Assembly (NCBI RefSeq): GCF_949628265.1
Contig: NC_088789.1
Location: 35,643,883-35,707,882 of the forward strand
Direction of reading: 5' to 3'
DNA length: 64,000 bases
Source: Cloeon dipterum
Taxonomy: Eukaryota; Arthropoda; Insecta; Ephemeroptera; Baetidae
Below, one piece after another: positions 57,701 to 64,000 of this stretch (positions within the stretch are counted from its first letter, which is position 1; each line of letters starts with the position of its first letter). Below the pieces are notes generated by a model. That model was not told the DNA's origin and did not search any database. It saw nothing but the letters and a program-made list of their open reading frames with translations. Position numbers and translations under genes: made by a program.

Positions 57701-60700
57701 ATTGCGATGCAAATCATTTAAAATACAAGTAAAAGGTTTTAAATATTGTAAAAAACTTTGGTGAAAAATTGAGAATGTGAAGCTTTTCACCTTTTGTACA
57801 AAGTCGCTTCGGCAGGATAAACGGCACTAAAAATAATGAGTGGCAGCAATAAATTAAAAAAATAATTAACGGTTTTAAAAATTGCACTGCTTCAGAAAAT
57901 AAATAAAAAAAATTTTGAGGAATTTAAAATTTAATCATTTTAGTGCTTTCTGGCTGTGCGTCATTACAGATAATTCTAATCCGCCAAAGAGATGAGTTTT
58001 TGAAAACTTACAAAAAGTGCCGAGCGAGAGTAGTGAGAATAAGGGTGCAGCTCGTCCGCCTTTCCCTCTGGTTTTGCTCTCGCTCGCGAATTATGTGCCT
58101 CCTTTTCTCCCTTGCTCTCAGCGAAGAGTGAGACATTTTATCGCTGCCTGCATGATGCGAGTTTATCTATTAAATAATAGGCTGCGCGTTTTTGTGCGGT
58201 GGCCGAGCAGCTTCTTTTCCTCTCTCGGCGCCTAATAAAAAAGAACACAAAATCCGCGGATAATGCGCTCGCAGCCGCACATTTCCGCTAACCAACTCTC
58301 AACTTTTTCTAAATATGATAGGCCAGTTCTCCAATTTGAGCTTTTTATCCATCTTTTTCTGTTCTTTTTTGTAATTATTGCGCTGCGACTATGCTGATCT
58401 TTTTAAAAAAGCATTTGTTTGCCTTTTTAACCCTTTGTTCACCACGGCGCACGTCCCACTTGAGCAGATAAATATTCCTCCTTACTCAAACACAACCTTC
58501 TGCGTGCAAATTATGTTGATAATTGAAAAAGAAACCGGAAAAATAATCTCAGCAGCGAATCGTGCGCCAAGTGCTTTTGCAGCCGTGTGTTTTTCCAATT
58601 TTCTAGAGACAAAAGCAGTAAAAATATGATTGAAATTACTCTAATTTAAATACGCAGGGGCACACAGCACGAAAGCCGCTTTTAAATTATAATGTGTCTA
58701 CAGAATCTGAACAAAAATACTTTAAATTGCAGAATTTTTTGCACAAATTATTGCCAAGAACAAGTGGCAGCCGCTCAGATTGTGTTCTACCAATCAAAAC
58801 AGCGAATCAATATTTAGAAAATTTATCAATTGATCCTTTCACCTTAAAAATTGCTTTAAAAACTATTATTTGGCATTTATTAATTTCAAGAATTCAAAGC
58901 GTGTGGTTGAGACTTTTTATAAATGGAAAAAATGGTAAAACTCGATTATTCTCCAAAATAGTTTTTTTTTCGTTAATCGGGAACACGCGAATGCCTTGAT
59001 TTTTGCTTCTCTAGCTAAAAAATGCGATTGATTCTCAATTTCTCAATTACTTAATGATCGCGGCTGCGGCACTCAAACAGGACTGTGAGTGTGACACACA
59101 CTTCCGCGGCAATTTGACGTCAGCGGCCTTTTTTATTGCAATCACTGAGTGGCAGCCAGCCGCTCAGATTATTGGCTCTATCAACCGAAAGAGCGACTCA
59201 ATTTAAACAAATATTAATTTTACTTCTGCCTTAAAAAGGCCAAAGGCTAGCTTTTTACCGCCTGAATAGATAAATCGTGCTAAATTGGTTGAATGTCATC
59301 TTAAATAATAATTATGCAGTCCCTAAATGCGCAACGAGAGCAACAAATTTTTAAACAGTTTACTTCTCAAATTAAATTACCCACGCAAGCCAATATTTTG
59401 AATATTTTAATAAACATTCACGGAGGAAGAAAACCCTGGTGCAAAAAAATCAACTGATCTATTATTAATTAATTGTTTGCCTATTACGCTGAAGTAATTT
59501 AACACAAATTTTTATATTAATAAACTTTATAGAAAAATATTTATGACAAAAAATGCTTTGATGATGGCAGTGCACATTCTCTTTGGGAAAATTGTTTTTC
59601 TCGAAATTTTCTCATGTGGCCAGAGGTGGAGGGAAAAAAGGAAGCCCATTCTTCCATCGTTGCGACGCCGCGAGTGCTCTTTTGCAATCGACACTCGCAA
59701 ACTCATTAGCTTGCTGCTGCAATTTTCCAACTGCAGGCTGATGGAACAAGCAAAAGGCGATTCTTAGCCAAAACCCTACTGAGTTTTGTTTTCCTAGAGA
59801 AACTTTTTTAAAGATGATGCCGAAACCGGCAATAAATTAAAAGGTTTTTCAATCGCAAGTATTCCCCTCTGGATTTAGATCATATGTAAATTTTTATTAA
59901 CGTTAAAGTGATAAATATTTTTGTAATCGCGGATTTCAAGTTTCAAGCGGCCGATTTTGAGAAACGGAATCAGTTTATTTATTTTGCTCGCCTAGTTGAG
60001 CCGCGAATAAAATTAATTTATTTCCAGCGCGACGCGATAACATTAAAATTGCTGCTGTCGTGTCGAGGGCCGATAATAATTTCGAAGGCCAATACGAGCC
60101 GATCTTTTCCTCAGCCTACAATTTTGTAACTCACATCGACTATTCTCCAGATGAAATGGTCTCATTAATTCCGTTGGGAATAATTCAATAATTTCTTTCA
60201 ATAAATTTTGTAGTCATAATTTCTGGAAATTCCTTTTCAGTACTAAAGCGCTTTTGAAAATGAGACACGGCTTCGGGAAATAAATTTGGGCTGAAATTTG
60301 GTTTCAATTGCTGGAATAATATTTAAAAAATCAATCCTTTTGGTGCTTTGAGGCTGTGCGTAATTAAAAATAATTTAGTTTTGCTGGAAAACTTACCAAA
60401 ATTGCCGAGTGCGAAGGGTGCAGCTCGATCCGTCTTTGCTTCTGACTTGTTTTCGCCTGCCTCCTTTTCTCTCTTGCTCTCAGCGGAGAGTCTGAGACTT
60501 TTTATCGCCGCCTGCGTTTGTCTATCAAACAGGCTGCTCGTGAGTGCGTGTGGTTTTCGATTAGCTTTTCCCTCTCTCGGCGCCTCGTTTAAATATAAAA
60601 AAAACACTCCTAGCCGAACGCGACCTCTGATTTTCGCAAACCAACTCAACCCCGCTGAACATGAAGCTTTTTCTACATTTCTCAGGCTTCAACTCCAATT

Positions 60701-62104
60701 TGAGCTTTTTTATCCATCCCCGTGATTTCCTTTTTCCAATTATTCTGCTGCGACTATGCTGACTTCTTTAAAAGAACATCTCTCTGCCTGTTTAACCCTT
60801 TGTTCGCCCCGGTGCACGCGTCCCAATGAAGCAAATAAATATTGCTCCTTACTCAAACCAACCTTCTGCATCCAAACTGGCTTAATAATTTAAAAATAAT
60901 AATAAAATAAATAAAAATGCTCCAAATTGGAGAATCGATCGTAACAATTTATTTATTTTGAGCAAGGGTGAGAATTTTTATAAATTAATTTAATTTTAGT
61001 AAAACTTGAATAATCTGTAAAGTAGAATTATTTCTTTTCGATGCGAATTGAATGTGGAAGACTCACCGATGCCTTGAATTTAGTTCCTCTTAAGTTAAAA
61101 TTGCGACAAATCTCACTTATGATGGCGGCAAACGCTATTTCAGTGTCCGATTGTGAATTTCTGCGCCTGCTGCTCACAATCAGGAGCGGCATATGTTGTG
61201 CGACTTTCGCGGCGAGTGGACGTCAGCGCACTTTTTTTTTAGTGCAAACAACAAGTGGCAGCCGCTCGAAGGCTAGCTTTTTACCGCCTTTGAAGGTAGA
61301 GCATGCCAAAAAAATTAAATAATAATTACTGACTGACTGCACTCAATGCTTCTTAGCCACGCTAATTTCGCCATCAGCATTTCCAGTTTTAAATTTTTAC
61401 AATATTTTCTATGAATATTTTGATAAAATTGTTAAAAATTCACGTCTTTTCGAATGTTTCCAAGACTTTGGCTGGTTTGAAAGATATTTTAAAACACTCA
61501 AAAATCGCTCTGATTTGGCACTAGCTTGGCCGCCCACGCCTAATTGTGAGTCGGACAAAAAGTGTTGCTTTGTAATCAATTGCCAGTGTCGCGAACGAAG
61601 CGTCTCTCGCTTTCAATCGGGAGAGCGAGTGAGCGCGGAGATGCGGTGTTTGGATGCTGCAGCAGATGCGAGCCGAATCGCCTCTCGTCTCACGAAAAAT
61701 GAGCAGCGGCAACGCAAAGTGGCTTGCTTCGCCTTTCCGCGTCGAGTAGTGACGCTTCTGGCCTCAAAGTGCCGCACCGAAAACGACCTGAGACGAAAAA
61801 TAAGAAATATTCGTATAAAGAAAATATGCAAGTTGGAGCAACTCTTCGACCGAGCCAAAATTAATTCTCAAATGATATTTTCTGTTAGATTAATCTAGCC
61901 GTGTAGCAATTCATTTAGCCCTCTATAGAAAATAGAGACCTGCAGCGGTTAAATTTTTGCTAATTGCGTTTCGACGACTCTAACCAAACATAAGTTGCAT
62001 AAATCGTGCCGGTTGGAAGGCGATTAATCTCTAAAAATCGAAGAGAGGCCGCACACAATTAAATAGATTGAATATCGCGACAAACTTATAACTTCAATAT
62101 CACA
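48761..62104. repeat. Long gene-poor stretch of degenerate complex repeats
   Basis: No credible coding gene is visible in 13 kb. Blocks recur several times in the same order. One carries GAGTGAGACTTTTTATCGC or close variants plus CTCTCTCGGCGCCTCGT (about 52890-52980, 56590-56700, 58125-58240, 60490-60600). One carries CCTGTTTAACCCTTTGTTC or close variants and CAAATAAATATT (about 58400-58510 and 60770-60870). One carries GGCTAGCTTTTTACC (49731, 59246, 61271). One carries ATGAGCAGCCGCAACGCAAA or GGCAACGCAAAGTGGC (50264, 61699). A block with CAAGTGCAAATATTGCGAGG is at 53374. Several match 1-7 kb. No reverse transcriptase or transposase remains. The layout fits old tandem duplications of a multi-kilobase repeat unit. 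Confidence 0.7.
49841..49893 (-). pseudogene. Truncated 5S rRNA copy
   Basis: On the minus strand about 53 bases match the 3' half of the 5S gene at 7460-7577, including GTACTTGGATGGGT and CTGGGAACACTGCA, with several substitutions and a changed spacing. The 5' half and terminal helix are missing, so it cannot be functional. A still shorter trace (TGCACTCAATGCT) is at about 61340, in the homologous repeat position. Confidence 0.75.
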
Positions 62105-63870
62105 ATTTATTTCTTCTTCGAGTTTGAACAATATTATTTAGGCCTCGCAAACAAATTTGCACAGTTTTTGTGATTGAGGCGCAGGTGTTTGAGGCAATCT
62201 GCGCCATTCCTGTCGAGAACGCAGGGCTCTCGATCCTCTCCGCACCTTCGAAAGGTCGCTGTGTCGGGGCACCAGCCTTACCTGTTGACGCTGTCCACTC
62301 CAATGTTGGTGCTCGAGTTCCAAATGTCGCCACCAGGCCAACCAGCAGCTGCGATTTTTTAAATAAATAATGATTTTACGGGGATACCAAACTCTCATCT
62401 GAAGTAATCGTGAAGGCAACACGTTCTCATTGAGTAATTTATATTTTTTATGCTTGACAGTGTAAAATAAATAGTTTAATCTTGCGCGCAGGGATTAAAA
62501 TCCAAATTATCAACCTCCTGCATGTGAGCATTGCCTTTCTGATTTTTAATTAAAATGTTTTGAGGGTTGGTGAACATGAGCTTGACGGCACTTCCTGTTC
62601 GCTCGGACCTTTCGAAGCGAGATTAAAATTTAATGCTACACTTTCCTCCTTAAACCAATTTTTTTATCGGCTTTTTTATTCATTTTGTCAATTTTCAATC
62701 AGTAGTTGGAACTCAGAAACAAAGTTGCTATTCATTAATTAATTATTAATTAAGAATTATCAGGGAATGAGAAGGCCAAAAGAAAAGCGGATAAAATTGC
62801 GGCCAGAAAGAGATTCTTTTCTCTCGTTTGTTGAGAGTGGAAAAAGCAAAAAGGCTCGCGCGCTCTTCTTTGCGAGCTCAAAAAACGGAGAAATGTTTCC
62901 TCCTGTCGGATTTTCATGCAAATTTGAAAGCCGAATGACCAGCTAGTTGAACGCTGCAAAAGGATTTGAAAATTTGCATAATAAACAAAAAATTGCACAT
63001 TTTTTGTACAATTATATTTTTATTTATAAAATTAATATTTGAATGACAGGAAGGCTTATAAAATAAATTCTGGTACAATTATTCGGTAAAATTACATGAA
63101 ACGAAGCTTATCAGTTTTAATTACATTTTAGTATTAGTCCTATAATCAATTTCAACAGTTAATTTAATTTTTACATCTTTTCGCGAATGCAGTGCCTTGT
63201 GAAGCGTTGCAAAGTATTTTGTTTTGATAAGGTTATTTCTTGTTTTCAGCTGCGGAGACGTCGTTTCGGAGCCATAATTCCAGGTGAGTGTTTACCTATT
63301 TTAAATATTCTGTTTTTTACTTACAATCGGCCTCCAACGGCGATGGCCAAATTGATCGAAATGTGCTTGGAGCCTCCACAGATTTAAAATCGTCTATTTT
63401 ATTTTGCAATGTGGTACAACGAGCCAAAATCGTGAAAATTCTGATAAAAACAGCCCAAAGAAGAAGCTCAGGGCATTCGACCTGAGCGAGGAAGGCCGAA
63501 GGAGATTTAAAATAAAGTTGTGGAAGAGAGAAGTTGAAAAATGTGCTGCAATTGCGACGACAAATTAGTGGCTGCGGTTTCTGTCGATTCGCGGGTGCAG
63601 GCATTGGCGAGGGAAAGGGGGCGTTGCCTCTGGCGACACCAAGCCCACCTGCCCCACCATCCAGTTGTCCTTGCTCAACATTGAAATAGACACTCAATTT
63701 CGAACGCCAAGCCGAACCACAAAGCAAAAAGACCCGAATTTCAGCAAAACTGCACGCTCTCTGCTTCCAATGTGCCCTGGAATGTGTAATTTCCCTTCAT
63801 TCGAGCCAAACGTGTCGATGCAGCTCTCCGCAAGGGCGAAATGCGCACAAGATGAGAGCGTTTTGGAACT
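62105..63870. repeat. Right copy of the 1.77-kb segmental duplication
   Basis: This is a direct repeat of 42281-44053, about 19.8 kb away. It carries the same candidate plus-strand exon (63250-63283, between TTTTCAG and GTGAGT) and the same 3' flank of the caspase-NACHT gene. At its right edge the match stops abruptly at GAGCGTTTTGGAACT, and a dispersed repeat begins within 20 bases. Confidence 0.9.
63741..63870 (-). pseudogene. Orphan C-terminal fragment of the caspase-NACHT-ankyrin gene
   Basis: These 130 bases copy the last 43 codons and stop (TCA at 63741-63743 on the plus strand) of the gene ending at 43924, with only two or so substitutions. Nothing upstream on the minus strand continues the ankyrin repeats within the window; the next sequence is a repeat. 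It is either the remnant of a lost paralogue or a partial duplication that never carried the whole gene. Confidence 0.85.
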
Positions 63871-63888
63871 CGGAGGAGCTGGAAAAAT

Positions 63889-64000
63889 CCTCAGGGAGTG
63901 CGACCTGAGGAAGGACGGTGACAGGTGAGGCTGAAGTAAATACGATCACTGAAAAAGCATTAAAATGCGGCCTGGGAAAGGATGCCAGGTCGGGGCACCC
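63889..64000 (+). repeat. Start of another dispersed repeat copy, cut by the window edge
   Basis: CCTCAGGGAGTGCGACCTGA then GGAAGGACGGTG, CTGAAAAAGCATTAAAA, and GCCAGGTCGGGGCACCC match the first 100 bases of the family at 28958. The window ends inside it. Confidence 0.6.

Overview
The window looks like a nuclear arthropod (probably insect) genome. All coding genes are split by short GT-AG introns. Coding exons are GC-rich, while introns and spacers are AT-rich and full of small foldback and tandem repeats. A clip-domain serine protease, an arthropod-specific architecture, sits among housekeeping eukaryotic genes. I could not identify the species. I rebuilt exon chains by hand from splice signals and reading phase; all six chains stay open across every junction.

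Layout: 1-7.4 kb is repeat-rich with no convincing gene. A 5S rRNA gene lies at 7.46 kb. TXNDC12 (ER thioredoxin, minus, 7.8-8.75 kb) and ERGIC2 (ER-Golgi cargo receptor, minus, 9.5-11.7 kb) follow, separated by a near-perfect 80-bp-arm hairpin and a small inverted-repeat element. A spacer with foldback arrays leads to a secreted single-unit phospholipase B1-like lipase (plus, 14.7-19.4 kb). This converges on a seven-exon clip-domain trypsin-like protease (minus, 19.8-26.0 kb). A 5.5-kb spacer with tandem and dispersed repeats precedes MED14, the Mediator scaffold subunit (plus, 14 exons, 31.5-41.1 kb), whose introns hold further repeats. Its 3' spacer contains a possible promoter plus first exon.

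The standout locus is 43.9-48.8 kb on the minus strand. A ten-exon gene of about 1,434 codons joins a caspase domain (His-Gly and Cys-Arg-Gly motifs present), a second caspase-like domain without catalytic residues, a NACHT NTPase with Walker A and B motifs, and C-terminal ankyrin repeats. In one polypeptide this combines an NLR-like sensor/switch with a built-in protease and pseudoprotease. Its last 43 codons and 1.6 kb of 3' flank are copied at 62.1-63.9 kb, indicating duplication and decay at the locus.

From 48.8 to 62.1 kb there is no credible gene, only old degenerate copies of a complex repeat that also fills 1-7 kb, plus a truncated 5S copy. The genes do not form one pathway. TXNDC12 and ERGIC2 both serve the early secretory route, the lipase and protease are predicted secreted enzymes, MED14 is nuclear, and the caspase-NACHT-ankyrin protein is a predicted cytosolic signalling or defence protein.
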